64,000 nt of DNA from Paraburkholderia monticola (lineage in GTDB: Bacteria > Pseudomonadota > Gammaproteobacteria > Burkholderiales > Burkholderiaceae). How positions within the stretch are numbered: the first letter of the stretch is position 1; every line of letters begins with the position of its first letter. The position numbers and the translations under genes were made by a program. The stretch spans positions 496,001-560,000 of the forward strand of contig NZ_LRBG01000038.1 in NCBI RefSeq assembly GCF_001580545.1, read 5' to 3'. Under the pieces are notes generated by a model that saw only the letters and a program-made list of their open reading frames with translations, had not been told where the DNA came from and did not search any database. Shown here piece by piece: positions 8,932-18,300 of this stretch.

Positions 8932-9744
8932 TCACTCGCCGCAAGCGCAATCTTCCGCAACCCACTCAAAGCAGCTCTGTTCGTTCGACTCAGCGCCAAG
9001 CAAACTGAGGATCAGCAAAATAACGGTCCGATTCTCCGGTGCTATCGTGATTCCGACCACTTCGGTCAACCATCGACCAATCTTGGTTGCCGCAAAATCC
9101 GCTGGGCGTGCGGACTTTTTGAGCGTGACACCAAGCTTCACCGCTCGATAGTGATAGGAAGGCACGCGATGACGCTCCGCTATTCCCGATAGCCCACCCT
9201 TGAGACCGGAACCCCATCCCAGCGAACCTGCCAGCACGACTCTCTCGTGATGATCAAGGCTATTGATGAATTCCCGCGCAAGACGACGCACACATGGTTC
9301 GTCGAGTCCGTATTGCATCAATACTGATTGAACCGGGTCGTCAAGCGCCTGCGCGTGTTGATCGACCTCCTGCCCAATTCCTTCCACCTCGATGGACACG
9401 TCGTGCTGGTGGCTGGCGCTTCGCAGGCAATCGATCAAATAGCGCCGGAAGTATGCGCAGACTGCATAATTACTTGAAGGTGCGCTTTCGGGGCAGGCGT
9501 TCGAATAGTTATGGCCGGGTTCGAGCCGAAGCACTTTGGTAAAGATGAATTGCGCAACGAGTTCTTCCTTGTCTTCTCTGAGCGATTGCAATTCAAGCGG
9601 GTGATATGGGCGTAGTGCGCCGATCACAAGGCTGTACATCGTGGCCATTTCTTCGCCCGTAAGATGCATTCGTCTTCGCCACAAATCCGGAAGAATGGAC
9701 GCCTCCTGTCCTCGACTTGTCGCGTTTCTTGCTGTTATTTCCAT
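8932..9744 (-). CDS. Sigma-70/ECF-like regulatory protein (candidate T6SS sigma factor)
   Basis: 270 aa, not a textbook family member, but the order of elements resembles an ECF sigma factor. A region-2-like part around residues 55-115 contains REDKEELVAQFIFTKVL (compare DAEDLVQEVFLKVL) and CAYFRRYLIDCLRSA (compare FRxYLYRIARNLLIDxLRR). A region-4-like part around residues 155-210 contains REFINSLDHHERVVLAGSLG and then LSGIAERHRVPSYHYRAVKLG (split here: LSGIAERHRVPSYHY + RAVKLG), resembling a helix-turn-helix. A C-terminal extension of about 60 residues is extra. Start 9744 has GGAG eight bases upstream. It lies at the end of the T6SS minus-strand block. Sigma function is inferred, supported indirectly by ECF-like promoters upstream of the T6SS genes. 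Confidence 0.5.
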   Translation of the reverse strand: MEITARNATSRGQEASILPDLWRRRMHLTGEEMATMYSLVIGALRPYHPLELQSLREDKEELVAQFIFTKVLRLEPGHNYSNACPESAPSSNYAVCAYFRRYLIDCLRSASHQHDVSIEVEGIGQEVDQHAQALDDPVQSVLMQYGLDEPCVRRLAREFINSLDHHERVVLAGSLGWGSGLKGGLSGIAERHRVPSYHYRAVKLGVTLKKSARPADFAATKIGRWLTEVVGITIAPENRTVILLILSLLGAESNEQSCFEWVAEDCACGE

Positions 9745-10081
9745 AGCAAGTCTCCTCGGAAGTTTCGTGGATGTTGTGAGAGAAGTATTGTCGTAAGAGA
9801 CGGCTTTTTCTAGATCAATCAGCGGATAGTTTCAAAAAGAGTTGCGCGAATGCAAAAGAGGTTCGCGACCGATCGGTCGGAGGGTCTGCTTAAGAAACGC
9901 TATATTGATTTCGATGCGCTGATCGACGCGTAGGCGTGTACAGCGGCGTCGATGAAGCGTGCAAATGGCGCAACGCTACGGTGATTCGCCACGCGTTCGG
10001 GCTGGGATCGACTTCGGATCTTTTTGCAACGTCCTGGTGAAAGTTCAGCGGGCAAACCGCGCCGGCGCAATTCGCCGATAT
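9745..10081. other. Intergenic region upstream of the sigma-like gene (337 bases)
   Basis: Holds the leader of the sigma-like gene. On the minus strand CCGTCTCTTA (around 9800) resembles the -10 element of the other T6SS promoters, but no matching TTTCAA lies 16-18 bases upstream. GACCGATCGGTC (9867-9878) is a perfect 12-base palindrome and a possible regulator site. No convincing gene was seen, and no terminator for the glycosyltransferase gene. Confidence 0.35.
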
Positions 10082-10837
10082 CTAACCGACATTGCCGCGC
10101 AAGGTCAGCGCCCGCAAGTATTGGCCGGCCACTTCCGATGCACCATAGTGCACTACGGTCTGATCGACTAGCGCCCAAATGGCGCAACCGCCAAGACGTG
10201 CGCGACGGCAGAAGGAAAGATCCTCCGAAAGATACGCGCCGTGTTCCTCGATCGAATCGAAGAAGCCATAAAAGTTGCCGCTGGGGAGGACTGACCTGTA
10301 TTGCTCCGGCGGTCCGAAACGGGTAGCGAAAGGCCGCGCCGCCTCGAATGCATCGCGCTGCACGAGCAGAATGCCAGTGCCGATATGTTCGGCTTCGACA
10401 AAGCCGTCGACGACCTGAGCGCTGCCGTCCTGATTGCTTTTGACCTGCACGGTATAGTCGGCGTGCTTTTCCAGCCAGTCACGCATCGAGAGGCCGCTGT
10501 CCGCCGGTGCGATGCGCCGGTTCAGATCGACGCGCCGGTAGGGATATGCCACTCCCGCGACGCTTCGGTTAGCTATCAGAAGTTTCATTATGGCGTGCGC
10601 CGGGAAGTGCATGTCGGCGTCGAGAAATAGCAAGTGAGTGAATTGCCCGTGGTCCATAAAATAGTTGGCGAAAAGATTCCGAGCACGGGTGATGTGAGAT
10701 GAGCCAACATGCATTAGCCGATATTGCGCGCCTGCTTCAGACAGGGCTCGCGTCGTGTCGACGAGCGAGAAAGCAAAGTTGACATGCACCTCGTCGCGGG
10801 AGGTCGGCACGGCAATCAGGACATTCTGTTGACCCAT
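10082..10837 (-). CDS. Glycosyltransferase-like protein (GT-A fold, DxD)
   Basis: 251 aa, cytosolic. The N-terminus QNVLIAVPTSRDEVHVNFAF and the motif THLLFLDADMHFPAHAIMKL (DxD-type LDAD, about residue 72) are typical of nucleotide-sugar-binding GT-A enzymes. A C-terminal SEDLSFCRRARLGGCAIWAL matches the acceptor-side ED motif, and a late His (VVHYG) could be the metal ligand. Acceptor and sugar are unknown. It lies between mltA and the sigma-like gene on the same strand, so it may be part of the same accessory block. A role in modifying a T6SS or surface component is only a guess. Confidence 0.65.
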   Translation of the reverse strand: MGQQNVLIAVPTSRDEVHVNFAFSLVDTTRALSEAGAQYRLMHVGSSHITRARNLFANYFMDHGQFTHLLFLDADMHFPAHAIMKLLIANRSVAGVAYPYRRVDLNRRIAPADSGLSMRDWLEKHADYTVQVKSNQDGSAQVVDGFVEAEHIGTGILLVQRDAFEAARPFATRFGPPEQYRSVLPSGNFYGFFDSIEEHGAYLSEDLSFCRRARLGGCAIWALVDQTVVHYGASEVAGQYLRALTLRGNVG

Positions 10838-10907
10838 ACAAAAGTGGGCTCACAAATTCACACGCGTGAAAGGACAGACCTGCGCGACCCATCGCCTACG
10901 CGCGGCA

Positions 10908-12695
10908 CTACTGGCCGTTTTCGACGCACAGGTCGGGGTCGCTCACGACACAATCGAGCGTTGTTGCAACCGCTGCGCCGCGCACGCGTACACGTGAGTC
11001 CTTGGCGGCGATCTTGAGTCCGTTGGGTAGCAACACCCACATTTGTGCGGGTTGCCGGGTTTTGCTGGCCTGCACCTGTGCCTGAGGCCCGGAGCCAAAA
11101 AAGTAGTCGACGCGCACGGGCCCACGGATCGCCCCGCCTGCATCCTGGGCCATCATGAGGCGCGTGATCGGCGGACCGGCTGGCGTCGCTTCTGAAGTGC
11201 TGACGAACACGGGTGCGCCGAGCGGCGTCGTGCGTGGATCGATCGCGGCCGACCGGCCAGCCGAGAGTGGCACTCCAAGCGCGCCGATGGGACCGTTCGT
11301 CGAATCCGGAATCGTTTTGAAAAAGACGTAGCTCGGATCCGAGGTTGCGAACAGATAGTCGATGGGCTTGCCGGATAGTGCCTGACTACTGCCACCGTCC
11401 GGCGGGACTTGCGCGCCTTGCTGGACCTGCGGGGCTTTCGGCTGGCCCGTCCTGCCAGGCATGCTCGCACGCTCAGGGTGGACCGCGGGCGCGGCCCCAT
11501 TGATGAGGTTGAAGCCGCGCAGAAGCGGCGAGGCCGGTCCACTATCGGCTGCACCATCGCCTGTGCCGTCCGTTCCGGCGGCGTTCGGGCTCCCGCCTGG
11601 CCCCCCGTTGCGTAGCAGCGGCGATTGCGGCACATCGTCCATTGGGGCGCTGCCACTTCCCGACGCCTGCGCATTCAGCTCGCCTTCTTCCATGTCGATC
11701 TCGACGCCGCGTACGAGAATCTTCCGTCCCTTCGTGCTCGCGCTCGCCAGGGGAGGATTGAACGCGAAGCCGTTCTGCTCGGCATAGGAGAGGCGCAAAA
11801 TCGACCCGTCAGGCAAGCGGATTCGTCCGGCCCCCTGCAGCTGCATCGAATAGAGCATCGCGGGGTCGTCGACATACGCGAGGACCGGCGCGTTCAAGTG
11901 AGCACGCTCGATCTCGGCGCGCGAATAGTACGGCACGATGCGATTGCCTGCTAGCCGCAGGCGAAGCTTCTTGTCGCGAATGTCGGGAACGCTGTTGCCT
12001 AATTCCAGCGCATAGACGCCTTTCAGATTGCCGCTCGACATTGAGGAGAGCGGAATGACGTTGCGTTCTTCGATGCGTGCGGCGATCGCCGAGTCCCGGG
12101 CGTTCGGCGGCAGACGTCGCTGATCGAGAAACAGCATATCGCGCGGCACGCCATACACCGGGTACACGTAGGAGCCCTCACGCTTTCGGCTGCCGTTGAG
12201 TGTCGGTTCGTAGTAGCCGGTGAGCAAGCCGTTCGCGCTCCTGTCGACGTTGAGGATTTGATAGACGGTGAAATTCTCCTCGAAGAAGCGCCGCACCGAT
12301 GCGGCGTTGCGTGCATCGACGCTGCGCGCGGCCGTGCAGGGCGCCGACCACCCTGGCTTGCTGGCGAGCGCGGCGCAACTGCGCTTGAACGCCTCCCACG
12401 ACTGCTCGACGTCATCGTTGCGCCAGCCTGGCAAGTCGCTGAAACGCACGGGTTGATAGACGGCGTTACGGGTCGCGAAGACCGATGCGGTGCCCGCAAG
12501 GGCCGATGACGGGGAACTCGCGAGTGGGTAGGCGACGCCCGCGTCGGTGCCGACGGCGGGCGCCAGTTGCGTTGTGTTCGCGGCGGCGCCCGGTACGGGC
12601 TGCCCGGAGATCTGCGCCGGCTCGGTGCCGCAGCCAATCAGGGCGGCGCACACCAGGCCGACGAGTGTGGCATGGCAGGTCCGTGTGGTAACCAT
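10908..12695 (-). CDS. mltA: Membrane-bound lytic murein transglycosylase A (MltA family) with a long insert
   Basis: Lipoprotein (signal peptide ending CAALIGC) that would cleave the MurNAc-GlcNAc bond of peptidoglycan in the periplasm. The MltA domain is clear (FFEENFTVYQI, LLTGYYEPTLNGSRKREGSY, LQGAGRIRLPDGSILRLSYA). The C-terminal 3D-type domain contains LMMAQDAGGAIRGPVRVDYF, with the Asp residues expected for catalysis. At 595 aa it is much longer than E. coli MltA (about 365). The excess is mostly a Gly/Pro/Ser-rich insert near residues 332-443, between the two halves. It follows ppkA by 70 bases and has its own ECF-like promoter candidate. It may open the cell wall for T6SS assembly. 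Confidence 0.85.
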   Translation of the reverse strand: MVTTRTCHATLVGLVCAALIGCGTEPAQISGQPVPGAAANTTQLAPAVGTDAGVAYPLASSPSSALAGTASVFATRNAVYQPVRFSDLPGWRNDDVEQSWEAFKRSCAALASKPGWSAPCTAARSVDARNAASVRRFFEENFTVYQILNVDRSANGLLTGYYEPTLNGSRKREGSYVYPVYGVPRDMLFLDQRRLPPNARDSAIAARIEERNVIPLSSMSSGNLKGVYALELGNSVPDIRDKKLRLRLAGNRIVPYYSRAEIERAHLNAPVLAYVDDPAMLYSMQLQGAGRIRLPDGSILRLSYAEQNGFAFNPPLASASTKGRKILVRGVEIDMEEGELNAQASGSGSAPMDDVPQSPLLRNGGPGGSPNAAGTDGTGDGAADSGPASPLLRGFNLINGAAPAVHPERASMPGRTGQPKAPQVQQGAQVPPDGGSSQALSGKPIDYLFATSDPSYVFFKTIPDSTNGPIGALGVPLSAGRSAAIDPRTTPLGAPVFVSTSEATPAGPPITRLMMAQDAGGAIRGPVRVDYFFGSGPQAQVQASKTRQPAQMWVLLPNGLKIAAKDSRVRVRGAAVATTLDCVVSDPDLCVENGQ

Positions 12696-12765
12696 GATTG
12701 TCCTCGTCCTGCAGCGATCCGTTTGGTGCCCGGGCGGGCCGCGCCTGCACCTGAGACAGTCCCGC

Positions 12766-14655
12766 CTACTTAGACGATCTCACCGCATCGATTTTGAAGG
12801 TGATCGCGCCAAACTGTTGCGGGCATGGCGAGTTGCCTTCGCTGCATTGCGCCGTGCCGGCGAACGGCGATGAGGTTGGGGTGCGCTTCTCGGCGGCGGC
12901 TTCCTGAGCGGAGTGTGGCAGGCTCGCAAACACTGAATCGTGCGTCATGCCAAGCGCGGAAAAGTCGCGCGGCGCGAGCGAGACGATCGCAAGGAAATGG
13001 TTATCCCCTGGCGGATCTCCCGCGAGCATCTGCCAGCTCGGGCGCGGCAGAACGAGCCGCTTGCCGGGGGCGATCTGGTTGTCGTGGTCGAGTTCGTTGG
13101 GAAAGAGCTGCAGGTACTGACCGGCGGGGTCGACCACAAACACATAAACGTATCCCGCGCGGTTACTCGTCAGCGAGAAGCGCAGCTTGTCGCGATTGAT
13201 GACTGCGCGTGGCACCGGGAGATCGACAGTGATCTGGACGCCGCTGGCGCCGAGAGCCGCGACGCGGGCGAGTTCGCCAGGCGCGGTGAAGGGCGGCAGC
13301 GGCGGTAGTGATGAATCATGTTGCGACGTATCGGACGACGCCGATGGGTTCGCCGCCGCGCCGGTCGCCGGCGGCGGCTCGACTTGACGAGGCGCCGCGG
13401 CTTTCGGCACAGCCGGCACGGTCAGGCTCGACGCGCTGGGCACCGCTGCGGATTGCGCGGCGCCACGGCCAGAGCCCGGCGCACGTCCAGACATCAACCA
13501 CGTCCCCACGCCCGCAGCCGCGAACACCACCACACCCACGCCGAGCCACACGGCACGCCGTTTCGACGAAACGATCGTCACATCGTCACGCGAGCGCGAT
13601 CCCCCGTCGCCGCGTTCCGGCGGCCGCCCGGTATGCTGCGGCGATCCTTCGGGCGCGATGCCGAGTTCCGCGGCGAACTCGCGCGCGGTCTGCGGACGGT
13701 CGGCGGGCATTACCGCGAGCGCGTGATCGACGGCCCGCAAAAAACGCTCCGAGTACCGCCCGGCCGCGAGCTTGACGAGCGGTTGGTAGTTGTCGCTCAC
13801 CATGCGGCCGACCGAAGGCGGCGGGGTCCTGCCGGTGATCGCGAAGTACACGAGCGCCGCGAGCGCATACTGATCGCTCCACGCACCTTGTTTGAGCGAC
13901 GGCACTTCGGCGTACTGTTCGATCGGCGCATAGCCCGGCTTGAGGATCACCGTGAGCGCCTGCGTCATATCGCCAATGACGCGCCGTGCCGCGCCGAAAT
14001 CCAGCAGCACGGGACGCTCGCTGCCTTCGAGCAGGATGATGTTGTCCGGCGCAATGTCGCGGTGATAGCAGTTCGCCGCGTGCAGTACCGTCAGCGCATC
14101 GAGCAGGGGCGCGAGAAGGTTCTTCAGCCAGCGCTCGTCGGGCGGTTTGCCCATCGCCTTGAGCGTGTCCTTGAGCGTTTCGCCCTTGTAGTACGGCATC
14201 ACCATGTACGCCGTGCCATTCGCTTCCCAAAAGCGATACACCTTGACGAGCGAGTGATGATCGAATTGTGCGAGGATGCGCGCTTCGTTAATGAAGCTCT
14301 TCAAACCTGCGCGAAAAGTGCCTTCGTGCCGCTCGGATTTCACCCGCACCTCGGTGGCGCTCACACGCGATGCGAGTGCCGACGGCATGTACTCCTTGAG
14401 CGCGACGTGCCGGCCGAGCGAGGTGTCGAACGCGAGATAGACGATGCCGAAGCCGCCTTCCCCGATCAGGCCGGCGATTTCGAATTCACCGAGTCGCGTG
14501 CCGGGCGGCAAGGTGTTGTGCCCGCCTGCAGCCGCCGTCGATGTCGCCGCGGAAGATGGATTCGCGCTGCCTCGCGCCGCGCTGACGATGACCGTCCGGT
14601 CACTCTCAGGTGGCGCCTGGCCGGCTGGGTCAGGGACTTCGCCAGGCTCGGTCAT
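12766..14655 (-). CDS. ppkA: T6SS serine/threonine protein kinase PpkA
   Basis: 629 aa. After a disordered N-terminus comes a Hanks-type kinase domain: glycine loop GEGGFG (about 65-70), VALKEY with catalytic Lys87, YHRDIAPDN catalytic loop (about 196-204), and DFGAAR (about 219). A TM segment (VWLGVGVVVFAAAGVGTWLM, about 365-385) leads to a periplasmic part with a DUF4384-like domain (about 473-565; PNELDHDNQIAPGKRLVLP). PpkA phosphorylates the FHA protein (TagH) to trigger T6SS assembly. The start overlaps the tagF stop by 4 bases (ATGA), indicating translational coupling. The longer upstream frame is a tagF shadow. Confidence 0.9.
   Translation of the reverse strand: MTEPGEVPDPAGQAPPESDRTVIVSAARGSANPSSAATSTAAAGGHNTLPPGTRLGEFEIAGLIGEGGFGIVYLAFDTSLGRHVALKEYMPSALASRVSATEVRVKSERHEGTFRAGLKSFINEARILAQFDHHSLVKVYRFWEANGTAYMVMPYYKGETLKDTLKAMGKPPDERWLKNLLAPLLDALTVLHAANCYHRDIAPDNIILLEGSERPVLLDFGAARRVIGDMTQALTVILKPGYAPIEQYAEVPSLKQGAWSDQYALAALVYFAITGRTPPPSVGRMVSDNYQPLVKLAAGRYSERFLRAVDHALAVMPADRPQTAREFAAELGIAPEGSPQHTGRPPERGDGGSRSRDDVTIVSSKRRAVWLGVGVVVFAAAGVGTWLMSGRAPGSGRGAAQSAAVPSASSLTVPAVPKAAAPRQVEPPPATGAAANPSASSDTSQHDSSLPPLPPFTAPGELARVAALGASGVQITVDLPVPRAVINRDKLRFSLTSNRAGYVYVFVVDPAGQYLQLFPNELDHDNQIAPGKRLVLPRPSWQMLAGDPPGDNHFLAIVSLAPRDFSALGMTHDSVFASLPHSAQEAAAEKRTPTSSPFAGTAQCSEGNSPCPQQFGAITFKIDAVRSSK
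12770..12799 (-). promoter_or_regulatory. ECF-like promoter candidate for mltA
   Basis: On the minus strand CTTCAA (12794-12799), 17-base spacer, CGTCTAA (12770-12776), 74 bases before the mltA ATG. It lies within the last codons of ppkA, so part of the match could be fixed by coding. It matches the pattern seen at seven other T6SS-cluster sites. Confidence 0.4.
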
Positions 14656-15398
14656 GGTTCGTGACTCAGCAGCATGTTGGTGAAGAGCGCGTCGTCCGGC
14701 ATGGCACGGGTTGGCCAGATCGTGAATTTGCGCTCCACCGGTTCGACACTCGGCTCTGCTGGCGCGCGTTGCTCGATGCACCAGAGGCTCGTGCTCTCGA
14801 TGCCCGCTTGCCAGAGCGGCGCGATTTCCGTGGCCAGTTGCCCGCAAAACTCCGCGCAAGACGACGCGCTCCACGGCGTGCCGAACACCGGCTGCGGTTC
14901 GCGGCACGGCACGGTGGGCACCGGCAAGCCGGCGAGTTGCGCATCGAACTGCTCGATCGAGTAGTCGAAATCGAGTGCGGCGAGCGCCACTTCCTCGATC
15001 CCGCCGAGCCATCGCCAGATCTCGTCAACCTCGCTGCGGAGCGCGGGCGCACCAGCCAGGGGCGCCGCGATCGTAAGCGGGAAATGCCGCCCGACGCGAT
15101 CGACCGATGCCATCAGTACGCCGGTCCAGCACTCACGCAGTTCGGGGGCGATCGCGCCGGGCATCGCGAAGAAGTGCCAGACGGGGCAGGTCAGATACAC
15201 GGAGAGCCAGCGCTCGCCTAGCCGCAATTTCGTTTCGGCGATACGTTCGCAAAGCCACGTGTCCCACGCCTTGACGAATACACTCGAGAGGCGCCGCGTG
15301 GCGAAGTCGCCGAGCGAGGGCAGCTTGCCGTACCAGCCCGCGACGGCGGCATCGGCAACATTTGCCGGTGAGGGCTCGGGTTCAAGCGGGTCGTTCAT
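14652..15398 (-). CDS. tagF: T6SS-associated protein TagF (ImpM family)
   Basis: 248 aa with the ImpM/DUF2094 signature GWYGKLPSLGDFATRRL near the N-terminus and WLSVYLTCPVWHFF following. TagF is a cytosolic negative regulator of T6SS assembly that acts post-translationally in systems with PpkA/PppA. It overlaps tssM by 4 bases at its start and ppkA by 4 bases at its end, so the three are coupled. Confidence 0.92.
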   Translation of the reverse strand: MNDPLEPEPSPANVADAAVAGWYGKLPSLGDFATRRLSSVFVKAWDTWLCERIAETKLRLGERWLSVYLTCPVWHFFAMPGAIAPELRECWTGVLMASVDRVGRHFPLTIAAPLAGAPALRSEVDEIWRWLGGIEEVALAALDFDYSIEQFDAQLAGLPVPTVPCREPQPVFGTPWSASSCAEFCGQLATEIAPLWQAGIESTSLWCIEQRAPAEPSVEPVERKFTIWPTRAMPDDALFTNMLLSHEP

Positions 15399-18300
15399 AG
15401 CTGCGCCGGACAGGAGAATGCGCGCAGGTCCGCAAGCCGGAACGGATTCTCCACGCTATTCGCGGTGACCTCGAAGCGCGCCTTGCGGCCTTCGACATTG
15501 AAGGTCACGAAGAAGCGCTCCGGTTGCGACGTGGGTTCGATGTCCAGTTGGTCGAACATGCGAAACAGCGCCCATGGTCCTTCGAACATGAGGTTGCCTG
15601 CGCCGCTCGTCGGCGGTGGCGTAAGTTGCAGGCTCACGCGTCCACTGCCGCGCGTGCCGGGCCACTGAATCGTCGTCGCAACCTGCGGGCCATGTGCGTA
15701 CGTCAGCACCTGACCGTCCACGTCGAGCGAGAACTGCAGGATCGATGTGTCCATCTCGACCGGCTTGAACTGCAGCGTCAGCGACGCCGCCTTGCCGCCG
15801 CCGTGAAAGAACACGTCGCGGATCGTTGCGGCTCGCTCGAACTGCGCGAGGCCGGCCGGACTGATCTGCGCCTGCGAATCGTCGACCTTCTTGAAGGCCC
15901 ACGGCTTGGTGGACATATCGACCTCGGCCGCGAGGTGCTTCTGGAAGAAATCGTCGAATTTGCCGCCGGGTGCGAAGAGCGCGCCGAAGTCTTCGGGAAG
16001 CACGTCGCTGGCCGACGATTGCTTGAACGGATAGCGTCCCGTCACGGCGCGATTGCAGAATGCGGAGATCGATTCTTTCAGATCGGCGGAGAGGTTCGCG
16101 CGCCGCGCGTCCTGAGACTCGACCGCGCCTGCGCTACCGAGATCCACGAGCGCCGCGCGGATCGGTTCGGGCATGCGCTCGGCCTGGGCCCGCAGCTTTG
16201 ACGGCACGTCGGACGCGGGTGGCGCGGTTTTCTGCTGCAATGCCTGGTCGGTGGTATTCAGGTACACATACATATCGTTGATGAGCCCGATGGTCTGTGT
16301 GATGGGCGCCGGCTGCCCCTCCCCGGGGCTCGTCACCAACGCACGCAGGCCGATGAAGCGGTCGTCGACGATGCTCTCCAGGCGGTTGCCGGAAGCCACT
16401 GGAGCGATCTTCGTCGGGTCGGACTCGCCGATGATCTTCAGCAGCTTGTCGCGCGCGGCGCTGAGCTTGTCGTTGGCCTTGTCGACCACGTTCGCTTCGC
16501 CTTCGGGCTTGGCGCCGAGCGTGGTTTCGCGAGAGGCGGCGCGCGCGAGCGCGGCGAGCGGCGAATCCGGCGCTGAGAGGATGCGCGCGATCTGCACGGC
16601 CTGGGTGAGGCTCGTCGCCCGGACAATGCGGATGTCATCGAGAAACGCGCTCCAGATGCGCGCGTAATCCTGCAGGTAGAGCAGACGCACGTCTTCGATC
16701 AGGCGTTGCATCGTGGCCGGATCGCCGCGCGGCAGGCCACTCTGGTCGCGAATGCCGAGCACCCATGGCTCTTCGGACGCCAGTTGCACGGCGACCTGAT
16801 CGATCGCCTTGAGGAACGCCTGGTGGTAGCCGTCGAACGAGTAGAGGCCGGGTACGCCTTGCGTGAGCGGCGCGCCGCTGGCGCGGACGAACACGATCGA
16901 CGCGTTCGGGCCGCCCGCGCGCGCCACCGTGAACTCGGGATAGTCCGCGCCGACTCCCTGCTGCCGCAGGCGTCCGTAGACCCGCTGGGCGAGCGGATTC
17001 GACGCGAGCATGGTGCGCAATTGCCTGACGAGGCTTTCATCGAAAGGCAGGTTCGAATGCACTGCGCCGCGCGCGAGCAGCGCGTCGAGATGGGCCTGCA
17101 ACTGGGCACGCTGTTCGATGCTGACCTCGCGAGGCAGCGTACGATCCCAGTCGGTCACGATCCAGGCCTTGAGGGCATCGGCATCCTGATGCTCGGGCTG
17201 GTTGAGCATCAGATAGGCCTTCAACGCTTCGTACGCGTACCCGGTGTTGGCCGCATTGGCGCTGCGCGCCTGCTCCTCGATCCGTGCCGCGAGCTTGGGC
17301 AAGAACAGATCGTTCAACAGACGCTGATAGGCTTGTTCGGATGCGGCGTCGAGCTTGCGTCCTTGCCAGAGACCCCATTGCATCGAGAGGGGCGGACGCT
17401 GCGCATCGACCTGCGCGGTCGTTGCAAGATTGCGCACCGAGGAAAGCAGGGGCAGCAGCGCCACCAGGCTCGCATTCGCGGAGGTCGTGCCCGCAGCGTT
17501 GGCTTGCGCCGCGCGCGCCGCCTGATCGACGCTGGCCACATAGGCGCGATTGCGCAGGTAACTCATGCCCCACAGCGTCAGCACGCCGACCGCGGCGACC
17601 GTGATGACGGCATACGCGGCTAGCCGCCGCAGATGCCGTCGCCTTGCCCACTTGAGATTCGAACCGGCGAGCCCCTGCTCGGCAAACACGACCTCACCGA
17701 GCAGTTTCTCGATGAAGAAGCTGCGCCCGCTCGCCTGGCGCGGCGACGGCACGCTGCGTTCGACACCGAACGCGCGCGCAATCGATCCCATCACACGGTC
17801 GATCGGCGTGCCTTCCTGCGTGCCGCTCGTGAAGTAGACGCCGCGCACGAACGGCGCATCGTCGTGACGCGACTGCACGAAGGTCGCACGCAGGAACTCC
17901 GTGAGGACCGGCTTGAGCGCCGCAAACTGTGGCGGAAAGCCGAAGATGGCCGCGCGCTGCGGCAGGCCCGTTTCCGCGTGAAGCCTCTCGGGCATGCGCG
18001 CGACGAGCCGCGCTTCCAGCGCGTCGAGTTCCTCGGCGATGCGCGCATCGAAGGTCTTTGCCGCATCGGTGGCACCGGGTTGATACGGCAGCGTGAAGCC
18101 GAAGACCTGCGCGCGCTCCTCTCGGGTCATGTCGGCGAAAAACTCGGTGAAGCCGGCGAGCAGATCAGTCTTGGTCACCAGCACGTAGATCGGAAAGCGT
18201 GCGCCGAATTGCTCGGTCAACTCGTGAACGCGCGCGCGCATCGCGGCACCCATTTCCTCCATGCTCGCGGGTGTCGAAGCAAGCAGGTCGGACACGCTCA

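Noticed and set aside
8921..8936. GATCACCTCCTT resembling the 3' end of 16S rRNA on the plus strand
   Set aside because: It is the complement of a strong Shine-Dalgarno sequence on the minus strand, and no other rRNA sequence surrounds it.
9828..9840. TTTCAAAAAG on the plus strand upstream of the sigma-like gene
   Set aside because: It faces away from the sigma-like gene and has no CGTC box 16-18 bases downstream, so it was not counted in the promoter set.
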